This document shows, piece after piece, positions 1-5,865 of a DNA stretch of 7,117 nucleotides. The notes beneath the pieces were generated by a model. It made no database searches. It saw only the letters and a list, made by a program, of their open reading frames with translations, and was not told the DNA's origin. The position numbers were made by a program, and so were the translations under genes. The stretch is from an uncultured Eubacteriales bacterium (lineage in GTDB: Bacteria; Bacillota; Clostridia; Oscillospirales; Acutalibacteraceae), in assembly GCA_948537335.1 (NCBI GenBank), contig CAOUJG010000017.1, positions 1 to 7,117 of the forward strand. The letters run 5' to 3'. Numbering within the stretch: the stretch's first letter is position 1; every line of letters starts with the position of its first letter.

Positions 1-934
1 AATCGATGTTCAAGTCTTCATGATGAACGCTGACAGAATCGCCGAGGTAGACGCTTTCTAAAATCGAAAAATCCTTGTACTCCTCGGTGTCTTCAAGCGG
101 CACAAACTCAACCGTTGCTGTGACTTGCGGCTTATCAAGGCCCTTTTCAAATTCTAAGTTCACAGCATCTCTCAAGGCTTGCAGTGCCTGCGATTCGCTC
201 ATTTCGTCTCCGATTTTTATCTCAGAATAATGAATCCTCGTGATTTTCTCATTCACGTAGGTATCAATGAGCGGCGATACAACGTACTTTTCCGGCAACT
301 TTAAAAGCGTCTGGCCGTCTTCTCTAAGCCCCGTCGGCATGATTTTTGTTGCAACGCCAGATAAATCAGTTACAAACCGCAGCCCAGTGAGGTTTTTGCG
401 GTATCGAATCGAAACGCCGCGGTCAGCTCCAAGCCGAGATTTCATCCGCACCGTGAAGTTATCGCGCTCAAGCTCGCCGCCCCAGACCGTCACAAAGGAG
501 TTGTCCGCGCCCAATATAGCGTTGACGGGGTTCATCATCTGATAATAGGCTGTGCCTTGCTTCGTGATATCCGAGTCGCCCGTAAACGGCGTGTCATCTA
601 AGATTCTCGATATTGCAAGCGCTCCATCCCCGGTCGGACGCGTGTCTTCGATAAAATAATCCAGCAAATCGTAGAAAATATGACGGCAGTAAAACACCGG
701 GTTTCCCAGCATATCGATATCCGTATTGTAAACCCTGAAGAGCTGCGGGTTCTTGGGCGTTGGTGCTTTTACGACCTGCTCAATTTCAATATCCGAAAAT
801 CCCCGTGGCATCGTGAGTTTCAAAGAATAATCTCCGTTTAGTTCTTCGCTCACAATCGCTTCAATCGGCTGCAGCACGCAGATTCCGTTGTGTGAAAAAT
901 CAATTTCGTTTCTTTCGTATAAATTAATTATCAC
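1..934 (-). CDS. tal: Phage tail endopeptidase / tail-associated structural protein (Tal-like), N-terminal part, runs off left edge
   Basis: A continuous frame of 311 codons runs from a GTG at 934-932 to the left edge with no stop, so the C-terminal part is outside the window. The start is chosen because GGAGG lies 5 nt upstream and GTGA overlaps the Dit stop codon by a few bases, a typical translationally coupled junction. Visible motifs are ELNGDYSL at about residues 31-38 and YLGDSVSVHH near residue 300. Both fit the N-terminal hub domain of the 'phage minor structural protein/prophage tail endopeptidase' family. In related siphoviruses this protein forms the tail-tip hub below Dit and carries variable cell-wall-degrading or receptor-binding domains toward its C-terminus; none of that part can be seen here. 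Family assignment is from sequence pattern and gene order; the catalytic function is inference. Confidence 0.85.
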   Translation of the reverse strand, partial: MIINLYERNEIDFSHNGICVLQPIEAIVSEELNGDYSLKLTMPRGFSDIEIEQVVKAPTPKNPQLFRVYNTDIDMLGNPVFYCRHIFYDLLDYFIEDTRPTGDGALAISRILDDTPFTGDSDITKQGTAYYQMMNPVNAILGADNSFVTVWGGELERDNFTVRMKSRLGADRGVSIRYRKNLTGLRFVTDLSGVATKIMPTGLREDGQTLLKLPEKYVVSPLIDTYVNEKITRIHYSEIKIGDEMSESQALQALRDAVNLEFEKGLDKPQVTATVEFVPLEDTEEYKDFSILESVYLGDSVSVHHEDLNID

Positions 935-1626
935 ACCCACCTCCAATTTGGCTGTATTTCAAGCTTTGTGACGTTTCCATTCCACGTGATATCGTTCTGG
1001 CCTACGCTTAAAACCGGGAACTCGCCGCTCATCCTATTATTCATCGACGCCGTGCCGCGATACGCGTTCTGCATCTCGCTATTAAGCGTAATTTTATCCG
1101 TGATTCCCGTCAAATAGACGTTTTGCCCGTTCACTTTTAGAGTTATATTTCCGCTGCCGAAAATCGTTATAATCGGCTCTGAATCAAACGTTCCAATATT
1201 GAAAATCTTAAACGGCTCAGTTTTAATCATCGGTTGTGAAAATATATCATACGAAAACGGCTGCACTTCGAACTCCACGGCGAACCGCTTTAAAGTCTTG
1301 ATGATATGCGAAAATTCAATCTGATTTGCGACTCTGGCTTTATGTCGGCGGTCAGGCTCATTGCTAAAAGTCAGCCACCCGGACCCCTTAAAATGCGCGC
1401 TGATTTCATCAACCCGCGTCATGTCCATCACGATGAACTCTGCGCTTTTAATGTACGTCTCAAATGCGCCGTCCGTTGTCGTTAAGTTCCCATGCCGCCC
1501 CGGCACCGTGAAGGTCTCGTCGCGCCGTTTAGGACTGATTTTTTCAGGGCAGCGTTCCATGTAAAGCCCGAGTTCACGCGAATCTATATCTTTGAAAATG
1601 CAATAATTAATGCCAACCACCTCCAT
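931..1626 (-). CDS. dit: Distal tail protein (Dit-like, siphovirus tail family)
   Basis: This 231-codon frame has the usual Dit position, between the tape measure gene and the Tal-like gene. The N-terminal motifs DSRELGLY and VPGRHGNLTTTDG match the signature of the siphovirus tail protein family (typically D-S-x-x-G and V-P-G-R-x-G-x-L). Known members form a hexameric ring joining the tail tube to the tip hub. The start is uncertain. The ATG at 1626-1624 has no Shine-Dalgarno upstream, and the only good one, GGAGG at 1624-1620, lies inside the frame immediately after that ATG. An ATT codon at 1611-1609 is 8 nt past it and would give a 226-residue protein whose beginning (I/M-NYCIFKDIDSRELG) fits the family better. 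A terminator-like hairpin lies just upstream. The stop TGA overlaps the next gene's GTG start. Confidence 0.88.
   Translation of the reverse strand: MEVVGINYCIFKDIDSRELGLYMERCPEKISPKRRDETFTVPGRHGNLTTTDGAFETYIKSAEFIVMDMTRVDEISAHFKGSGWLTFSNEPDRRHKARVANQIEFSHIIKTLKRFAVEFEVQPFSYDIFSQPMIKTEPFKIFNIGTFDSEPIITIFGSGNITLKVNGQNVYLTGITDKITLNSEMQNAYRGTASMNNRMSGEFPVLSVGQNDITWNGNVTKLEIQPNWRWV
1609..1626 (-). promoter_or_regulatory. Dit ribosome binding site that conflicts with the ATG start
   Basis: On the minus strand, ATGGAGGTGG puts the Shine-Dalgarno (GGAGG, 1624-1620) inside the open frame. The codon at normal spacing (8 nt) is ATT at 1611-1609, a rare bacterial start codon. Either the ATG is used without a Shine-Dalgarno or the ATT is the true start. 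Confidence 0.5.
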
Positions 1627-1635
1627 TTTGTAAAA

Positions 1636-1673
1636 TAAAAATAGCCCTAATCCTTTTGAGATTATGGCTATTT
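1636..1673 (-). terminator. Rho-independent terminator between tape measure and dit
   Basis: Read on the minus strand, AAATAGCC (1673-1666) pairs with GGCTATTT (1646-1639), and an inner TAATC/GATTA (1664-1660 with 1652-1648) extends the stem past one mismatch. The T-rich run TTTTTATTTTA follows. This has the form of an intrinsic terminator pointing toward dit, only about 10 bp before the dit frame. On the plus strand the U-tract is much weaker, so it is assigned to the minus strand. Confidence 0.7.
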
Positions 1674-1694
1674 ATTGCGAACCAGTGAACGTCT

Positions 1695-1723
1695 TTGACA
1701 AAATAACACAAGTTTTATATAAT
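1695..1723 (+). promoter_or_regulatory. Consensus sigma-A promoter of the type I toxin RNA
   Basis: TTGACA at 1695-1700 and TATAAT at 1718-1723 are both perfect and separated by exactly 17 bp. The predicted transcription start is at about 1730-1731, so the RNA would begin GGATGTTACC. It fires against the direction of the tail operon. Confidence 0.85.
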
Positions 1724-1756
1724 AAATTTCGGATGTTACCAAAAACGGTAGGCGGT

Positions 1757-1773
1757 CCTCCCAGCAAGGGAGG
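1757..1773 (+). promoter_or_regulatory. Hairpin sequestering the toxin Shine-Dalgarno
   Basis: CCTCCC (1757-1762) pairs perfectly with GGGAGG (1768-1773) across an AGCAA loop. The 3' arm is the Shine-Dalgarno itself, so the ribosome site would be hidden in the free mRNA. The loop plus 3' arm is also the region complementary to the antitoxin RNA. Similar Shine-Dalgarno occlusion is known for type I toxin mRNAs such as Fst. Confidence 0.7.
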
Positions 1774-1782
1774 TGATAGCGC

Positions 1783-1869
1783 ACGTACATTACGTTAGAT
1801 GAATTATTGCAATTCGCCTTAGTAATTATAGGCGTTGTCTCTCTTGTACATACAATTAACAAGAGATAA
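1783..1869 (+). CDS. Holin-like/Fst-type small hydrophobic toxin peptide with an ACG in place of its start codon
   Basis: The frame has 28 codons ending in TAA, too short for normal gene calling. It reads (M/T)YITLDELLQFALVI, then a hydrophobic stretch IGVVSLV, then the basic end HTINKR. This gives a short polar N-terminus, one membrane-spanning helix (about residues 8-22) and a positive C-terminus, the architecture of the Gram-positive putative holin-like toxin and Fst-type peptides, which damage the cell membrane. The frame is preceded by the strong Shine-Dalgarno GGGAGG with 9 nt between GGAGG and codon 1, but codon 1 is ACG (1783-1785). An in-frame TAG lies just upstream and there is no ATG or GTG in the frame; the only alternative, TTG at 1807-1809, lacks a Shine-Dalgarno. 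Simplest reading: a former ATG mutated by one base (T to C), leaving a silenced toxin, or inefficient ACG initiation. The family assignment is by pattern and context, not by search. Confidence 0.6.
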   Translation, partial: TYITLDELLQFALVIIGVVSLVHTINKR

Positions 1870-1904
1870 ATTGCTTTTTTTATAGCTATTTTAGAATAGC
1901 CACA

Positions 1905-1989
1905 TAAAAAAAGAAATAACCGCCACGCTCCAAGTTGTGGTTATTTCTTTAAACCAACAAGGGAGTACCGTCTATCGGTAACATCCTTT
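1905..1989 (-). ncRNA. Predicted antitoxin RNA of the type I module (about 85 nt)
   Basis: The RNA is inferred from a perfect promoter at 1996-2024 and the terminator at 1910-1950. It starts with GGATGTTACC close to the 5' end and forms a TACC/GGTA hairpin with loop GATAGAC. It then carries CTCCCTTGTTGG, complementary to the toxin Shine-Dalgarno region, and ends in the terminator stem that it shares with the toxin RNA. It has no convincing open reading frame. It lies in the same direction as the tail operon, so tail mRNA read-through from the tape measure gene would also carry the antitoxin sequence. Confidence 0.65.
1910..1950. terminator. Shared bidirectional terminator of the type I module
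   Basis: AAAGAAATAACC (1910-1921) and GGTTATTTCTTT (1939-1950) are perfect 12-bp complements around a 17-nt loop. On the minus strand the stem runs into a long T tract (TTTCTTTTTTTAT), giving a strong terminator for the antitoxin RNA. On the plus strand the U-rich part lies within the stem, followed by AAACC, so termination of the toxin RNA is probably weaker. The two transcripts converge and overlap here as exact complements. Confidence 0.8.
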
Positions 1990-1995
1990 TGTCTT

Positions 1996-2024
1996 ATTAT
2001 AATACTTTAATATTTTTTTGTCAA
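1996..2024 (-). promoter_or_regulatory. Consensus sigma-A promoter of the type I antitoxin RNA
   Basis: On the minus strand, TTGACA (2024-2019) and TATAAT (2001-1996) are perfect with a 17-bp spacer, giving a predicted start near 1989. It lies about 20 bp past the tape measure stop codon and faces the toxin promoter. Confidence 0.85.
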
Positions 2025-2042
2025 GCAATTATGTGAAAATTT

Positions 2043-5000
2043 TTAGCCATATGCAAAATTGCTGCGCCTTGAGTAAAACTCCAGCTCTTGAGCGAAGGCC
2101 TGCACGTCCTGCGCGCGGTTGTTTACGAAATTCTCAATGTGCACGGTGATTCCAGAGTTCCCGGAGCCTTGCGGTTGAGCCGCAAAACCTTGATTGTATG
2201 CGACATTAAGCGTTGGTGCTGCGTCGAACTCGGTCGGAATCGAATTTTGCATCTGCTTAGATACATTCTTCATGGAATCCGTAAAGCCCTCTCCAAGGCC
2301 GAGGGCTAGGTTTTTTCCGACTTCGTTTTCAAAGAGTTTCGATGGCGAGGCAATTCCGAAAAAGCTTTTGATGCCGCTCATTATCGAATCGCCGAATCCG
2401 CGGATTTTATCAAGCACCCAGCTCGTCGCGTTGCTTATGCCATTCCATAGCCCTTCGACGAGGTTTCTGCCTATATCAAGCATCTTGCCGGGGAGTTGAG
2501 AAATCGTATCCCAAACGCCGGACACAAGGCTCTGTGCGGCACTTATTCCCGCGGCTAACAGCTGCGCGCCCCAGCTGACGACGTTTGCAACGGCCCCTAC
2601 AATCGCGTTCCAGATTTGGCCGGGCAGCGCGCTTATGAAGTTCACCGTCGAGCTCACAAACTCGCTCGCCTTCGAAATCCCGGTGCTTATGAGGTCCGCA
2701 AAAAACGTGCCAACTTTGTTTGCCGCGTCAACAAGCCAATTCCAGATTTGGCCGGGAAGCTCAGAGAAAAATGTCACCACTTGCCCGATGAATTCTGGAA
2801 TCTTCGTTGATGCGAAATCCCATAAATCAGCGCCCCATTGGATTACATACGCGATCGCAAGGGCAAGGGCGTAGTTGATGAGGTCGGGCAGCATGGAGAA
2901 CCATTCGCCGATGCTTGCCATGAGCTGAGGCACGGACTCGGTGAAGAAGGTGACAACCGCGTTCCAACCTTCAGGAATCGTCACGGTGAAAAAAGTTAAA
3001 ATCGCTTCCCAGGCCACAGAAAAGGCGCTTTGAACCTGCTCCCATAGACCGATCCAGAAATTTCGGAACTCCTCGCAATTATTCCAAAGCAGAATAAAGC
3101 CGGTAACAAGCGCCGCAATCGCCATTATAATCAGCCCGATGGGATTCGCGTTCATCGCAGCGTTCATCAGCCATTGTGCGGCCGTGACGGCGCCCTGTGC
3201 AACGGTCAGCGCGACCTCTTTTAACCGCATGAAATCTAGGTTTGAAGCTACATCTAAGATTTTGCTGCCGAAATTCTGCATTTGAGTGAACGCATCGCCG
3301 ATTGCGCTTGCAAAGTTCGCCGCCTTAATGGCTAACATCGCGGTCACAATGCCGCCTAGAGCAACTGATAAAAATCCGGAGTTTTGGATGAGCCACGAAA
3401 TCACGTTCATCAGCGGCGGCAAGAGGGTTACAACCATCTCGCTGATGCCTTCAATCAGCACACCCGCGCTTTCTGACAGTCTATCAAGAGCATCCTTTAA
3501 AGCGCCCGATTCGCTAGCCTTTTGGAAGAACTCAGTCAGCTTAGAAGCCGCATTTTGCAGCGGTTCTTGCACCTTGTCGTAGAGCGTGAGGCCCATGTCA
3601 GCGAAGGTATTTTTCATTATCTGAATTTTACTTTCGGTCGTGGCGTAGCGCTTCTCAGCCTCCTCCGTCAGAGCGACGTTCTCATCCCACGCCGTGTTTG
3701 AGGTTTTAATCGCATCCGTGAAGAGGTCATTCGCATTAGAAGCTCTGAGAAGGGCGTCACGAAGCCTTGTTTCACTGATTCCCATTTCGTCGAGAAATTG
3801 CAACGCGCTTTCGTCCTGCAAGTTCCCAAGCCCTGCGATAAACTTTGTCAGCGCGCCGGTCGCGTCTTCTGCGAAATACTTTTGAAACTCAGCTGTTGAC
3901 ATCCCCGCCGCTTTGGCGAAGTATTGCAGGTCGTCGCTGCCTGTCTCGCATGCGTTGGCCATTTGGATTATCGCCTTTGAAATTGCCGTACCACCGGCCT
4001 GCGCTTCAAGTCCAAGTGATGATAACGCCGCCGCAACGCCCAAAATGTCAGCTTCGGTCATGCCAACCTGCGAGCCGGCGGCCGAGATGTTGAGCGCCAT
4101 GTTCGTAACTTCAGACTCCGTCGTTGCAAAATTGTTGCCGAGCGCAACTATCGAAGACCCAAGTCTGTCGAAGTTTTCCTGGTTCATTCCGGTAATATTT
4201 GCAAGCCGAGCCAGTGCCGTCGCGGCTTCATCGGAGCTCATGTTTGTTGCAACGCCGAGGTTCGCCATTGTCTCGGTGAACGAGATTAAATTTTCGTTCT
4301 TGATGCCGAGCTGACCGGCTGCTTCTGCGATTGCAGATAACTCTGAGGCCGTGGTTGGCATCTGCGTTGACATCGACCGCAAACTTGCCTCAAACTGCTC
4401 GAATTCTTCATCGGTTGCATCAACTGTCTTTTTGACGCCAGCGAACGCGCTTTCAAATTCGATGCCGCTTGATGCTATGGACTTCACAGCGCTTACAAGG
4501 TTTCGCCCGAGCATCCTGATAGCGTCCGCTGCTAAGTTAGCGATGACACCTTTCATGACGGTGAATCCTTCGCTCAACTTGGAGGTAGAGGTCTTTGTAG
4601 AGTCCATCTCATCGCCAAGCTGCGCCGTTGCCTTTTCCGCGGCATTTAGCTTGTCTTTGTTGTCCTTGATATCACTGTTCAAGGTCTTTATCTGCGTCGC
4701 CAAGCTTTTAGCTTCGGTGCTATTTTTGCCCTGTTCAAGCACAACGTTTTTGTACTGAGTTTGCAGCGATTTTAATTTTTCACCCTGCTCTGAAAGCTCA
4801 GTGTTTAGCTTATCAAGCGGCGTTTTGGATTTTTCCATTTGAGAATTTACGTCTTTGAGGCTGTTCTCCATTTTTGCAAGCTCAGCTTCAGCCCGGTTTA
4901 ACGACGTTCTCCAGGTGTTCGTCTTTTTATCGTTCTCCCCATATTTTTGGCTTGATTCCTCTAAGGCGCCCCGCAGCGTTGCGACTTTTCCTTTTTGCGC

Positions 5001-5198
5001 TTCTATCTGACTGCTTAAAATTTTGCTCTGTGCGGTCAATGCCGCGGTTGATTTATCGTTTTTAGAAAATTCCGCCGTGACTTTGTTCATCTCGGAGGCC
5101 ATAACCTTCAGGCTCGAATTTATCTTAGTTATCGCGTCCCTGTATTCCTTTTCGCCCTCAAGTCTGATTGTTGCGCCTAACGTGTTTGAACCTGACAT
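2043..5198 (-). CDS. tmp: Phage tail tape measure protein (TP901 type), 1051 aa
   Basis: The protein sets tail length and is packed in the tail tube lumen; it is ejected with the DNA. The ATG has GGAGG (5212-5208) at good spacing. Residues about 30-205 are heptad-like and rich in K, E, Q and S (coiled coil). Residues about 245-560 match the TP901 tape measure core, with runs such as PTTASELSAIAEAAGQLG and NALANITGMNQ-like segments. Two membrane helices follow, at about 606-628 and 684-705 (the latter NPIGLIIMAIAALVTG). Next is a Trp-rich region with 44-residue repeats beginning at L770, L814 and L858, and a partial one at L902. The motif GIASPSKLF lies near 948-956. I see no lysozyme, NlpC/P60 or M23 peptidase domain. 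The gene is intact. If fully helical, 1051 residues correspond to a tail of very roughly 150 nm (inference). TA modules flank it on both sides. Confidence 0.96.
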   Translation of the reverse strand: MSGSNTLGATIRLEGEKEYRDAITKINSSLKVMASEMNKVTAEFSKNDKSTAALTAQSKILSSQIEAQKGKVATLRGALEESSQKYGENDKKTNTWRTSLNRAEAELAKMENSLKDVNSQMEKSKTPLDKLNTELSEQGEKLKSLQTQYKNVVLEQGKNSTEAKSLATQIKTLNSDIKDNKDKLNAAEKATAQLGDEMDSTKTSTSKLSEGFTVMKGVIANLAADAIRMLGRNLVSAVKSIASSGIEFESAFAGVKKTVDATDEEFEQFEASLRSMSTQMPTTASELSAIAEAAGQLGIKNENLISFTETMANLGVATNMSSDEAATALARLANITGMNQENFDRLGSSIVALGNNFATTESEVTNMALNISAAGSQVGMTEADILGVAAALSSLGLEAQAGGTAISKAIIQMANACETGSDDLQYFAKAAGMSTAEFQKYFAEDATGALTKFIAGLGNLQDESALQFLDEMGISETRLRDALLRASNANDLFTDAIKTSNTAWDENVALTEEAEKRYATTESKIQIMKNTFADMGLTLYDKVQEPLQNAASKLTEFFQKASESGALKDALDRLSESAGVLIEGISEMVVTLLPPLMNVISWLIQNSGFLSVALGGIVTAMLAIKAANFASAIGDAFTQMQNFGSKILDVASNLDFMRLKEVALTVAQGAVTAAQWLMNAAMNANPIGLIIMAIAALVTGFILLWNNCEEFRNFWIGLWEQVQSAFSVAWEAILTFFTVTIPEGWNAVVTFFTESVPQLMASIGEWFSMLPDLINYALALAIAYVIQWGADLWDFASTKIPEFIGQVVTFFSELPGQIWNWLVDAANKVGTFFADLISTGISKASEFVSSTVNFISALPGQIWNAIVGAVANVVSWGAQLLAAGISAAQSLVSGVWDTISQLPGKMLDIGRNLVEGLWNGISNATSWVLDKIRGFGDSIMSGIKSFFGIASPSKLFENEVGKNLALGLGEGFTDSMKNVSKQMQNSIPTEFDAAPTLNVAYNQGFAAQPQGSGNSGITVHIENFVNNRAQDVQAFAQELEFYSRRSNFAYG
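2487..2888 (-). repeat. In-frame 132-bp (44-residue) repeats in the tape measure gene
   Basis: Units start at LPDLINYALA (L770), LPGQIWNWLV (L814) and LPGQIWNAIV (L858), with a partial one at LPGKMLDI (L902), each exactly 44 residues apart. At DNA level, the 17-bp string TTCCAGATTTGGCCGGG (plus-strand reading) occurs at 2608-2624 and 2740-2756, 132 bp apart, and GCCGGG recurs at 2487-2492 in the same phase. Other positions have diverged strongly. Confidence 0.8.
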
Positions 5199-5230
5199 AT
5201 GTTTTCACCTCCAAATTAAAAATAGGCATG

Positions 5231-5259
5231 AAAAAAGCATCCCATTTCTGAAATGCTTT
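5231..5259 (-). terminator. Rho-independent terminator of the type II toxin-antitoxin operon
   Basis: On the minus strand AAAGCAT (5259-5253) pairs with ATGCTTT (5240-5234), followed by more Ts. The inner CATTT/AAATG adds an alternative stem. The hairpin starts within the stop codon of the toxin gene and ends about 20 bp before the tape measure Shine-Dalgarno. Confidence 0.75.
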
Positions 5260-5566
5260 AAATAATTTTATTAAAATCCATTTTGCCATACAGAACTCTT
5301 TGAATTTCTACTTTCTTCTCATCTTCTAAAACCGCATAAAATATAATATAATTTTTTACTGTGATATATCTGTATTCTTTGCCCAACCGGTTTGAAAGCC
5401 TGTAGACTTCATGTGAATATGGAAAATTTTTAAGGGCCTCCACTGCGGCTTCAAAAGAATCGAGCAAGTGCAACGCTGTTGTTGGTGACTTTAAGGTCTC
5501 AGAAATATAAAGTATTATACTTTCAATATCTTTTTTAGAAATAGGAAGATAATTTAATTGATACAT
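5258..5566 (-). CDS. Type II toxin, RelE/ParE family
   Basis: The 102-residue protein has the normal length and pattern for the RelE/ParE superfamily: an N-terminal strand (YQLNYLPI), two helices (about 11-47), then the beta-sheet core KEYRYITVKNYIIFYAVL and the C-terminal VEIQRVLYGKMDF. R66, R90 and Y93 sit where RelE-type ribosome-dependent RNases carry catalytic residues. ParE-type gyrase inhibitors share the fold, so the target cannot be decided from sequence. It starts 2 nt after the antitoxin stop codon, with AAGGTG in the antitoxin's last codons as a Shine-Dalgarno. The two-gene order (antitoxin first), own promoter and own terminator make it an autonomous stabilisation module. It is clearly A/T-richer than the tail genes around it, which supports separate acquisition. 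Confidence 0.93.
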   Translation of the reverse strand: MYQLNYLPISKKDIESIILYISETLKSPTTALHLLDSFEAAVEALKNFPYSHEVYRLSNRLGKEYRYITVKNYIIFYAVLEDEKKVEIQRVLYGKMDFNKII

Positions 5567-5568
5567 AA

Positions 5569-5844
5569 TTATTTCACCTTATCTTCGAGAGACTTTCTTA
5601 AATCGTTAAAAACCTCACCGTGGCTATATCTCTTGCTTGTAGAGGCGGATTCCACTTCAGCTTCTTTTAGTTTAAAATAAATATCATTTTCAAACTTTAG
5701 CTTTTCAAAGCTATCCAAACTCATAACAACCATATCCCCATAGCCATTTTTCGTTAAAAATATTGGTTCATTAGTTTCATGAACTTCTTTAGAAATATCC
5801 GTAAAATTATTTCTCAAGTCAGAAACGGGCCTAATACACGGCAT
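5569..5844 (-). CDS. Type II antitoxin, Phd/YefM family
   Basis: The 91-residue protein begins MPCIRPVSDLRNNF and contains the Phd/YefM pattern: a D-L-R-N-N-F segment, then EPIFLTKNGYGDMVVMSLDSFEKL. This N-terminal domain (about residues 1-50) dimerises and binds operator DNA. The C-terminal part (about 51-91, rich in E, K, S) would wrap the toxin. The ATG at 5844 is preferred to a GTG at 5853 because AAGGAG lies 8 nt upstream of the ATG and overlaps the region of the GTG. It is co-transcribed with the RelE/ParE toxin (2-nt gap). The palindrome over its promoter is the probable autorepression site for this protein, alone and with the toxin (known for the family; inferred here). Confidence 0.93.
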   Translation of the reverse strand: MPCIRPVSDLRNNFTDISKEVHETNEPIFLTKNGYGDMVVMSLDSFEKLKFENDIYFKLKEAEVESASTSKRYSHGEVFNDLRKSLEDKVK

Positions 5845-5865
5845 AACAATCACTCCTTTATCAAT

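Larger units (their letters stand above)
1731..1952 (+). ncRNA. Predicted toxin mRNA of a type I toxin-antitoxin module (about 220 nt)
   Basis: The transcript is inferred from the perfect promoter at 1695-1723 and the hairpin at 1910-1950. From 5' to 3' it holds a small hairpin (TACC/GGTA, loop AAAAAC, 1737-1750), a Shine-Dalgarno-sequestering hairpin (CCTCCC/GGGAGG, 1757-1773) and the 28-codon hydrophobic frame (1783-1869). Next come an A/T-rich inverted repeat (CTTTTTTTAT at 1874-1883 with ATAAAAAAAG at 1904-1913, enclosing GCTATT/AATAGC) and the terminator stem. This layout follows the Fst/par and holin-like toxin loci known from Gram-positive bacteria and their phages. The RNA ends are predictions. 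Confidence 0.65.
1761..1965. repeat. Direct repeat linking toxin Shine-Dalgarno and antitoxin RNA
   Basis: CCAGCAAGGGAG (1761-1772) and CCAACAAGGGAG (1954-1965) match at 11 of 12 positions in direct orientation. Because the two RNAs are made from opposite strands, the antitoxin RNA carries the complement (CTCCCTTGTTGG). It can form 12 consecutive pairs, one of them G-U, with the toxin Shine-Dalgarno region. This is equivalent to the DR elements of par/Fst systems. Confidence 0.75.
1731..1986. repeat. Ten-bp inverted repeat at the outer ends of both RNAs
   Basis: GGATGTTACC occurs at 1731-1740 on the plus strand and, exactly, at 1986-1977 on the minus strand. Both predicted RNAs therefore carry the same 5' segment, each followed by a small TACC/GGTA hairpin (loop AAAAAC in the toxin RNA, GATAGAC in the antitoxin RNA). 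Confidence 0.7.

Noticed and set aside
267..542. 91-codon plus-strand frame opposite the Tal-like gene
   Set aside because: The minus strand here is a continuous Tal-like frame with family motifs; the plus frame has no ribosome site and no recognisable features.
1663..1695. Possible weak promoter for dit (TTCACT, 17 bp, CATAAT on the minus strand)
   Set aside because: The -35 box has only about four of six matches and the predicted start would fall inside the terminator hairpin, so it is too weak to list.
1668..1862. 64-codon minus-strand frame crossing the dit-tmp gap
   Set aside because: It is antisense to the small hydrophobic peptide and crosses the toxin promoter, has no ribosome binding site, and its translation resembles no protein family I know. 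The promoter, hairpin and peptide layout explain the region better.
2043..2700. Search for a cell-wall hydrolase domain at the C-terminal end of the tape measure protein
   Set aside because: No NlpC/P60, M23 or lytic transglycosylase motif was visible; the region holds amphipathic repeats and the usual GIASPSK motif.
3913..4758. Long plus-strand frames of 133 and 135 codons opposite the tape measure gene
   Set aside because: They lie antisense to a clearly conserved coding region, lack Shine-Dalgarno sites, and their composition (Ser/Ala/Leu/Pro-rich) is what the reverse strand of Ala/Glu/Lys-rich coding DNA gives.
5569..5853. GTG start at 5853 for the Phd/YefM antitoxin
   Set aside because: The GTG overlaps the Shine-Dalgarno AAGGAG itself; the ATG at 5844 sits at normal spacing and gives the usual family N-terminus.
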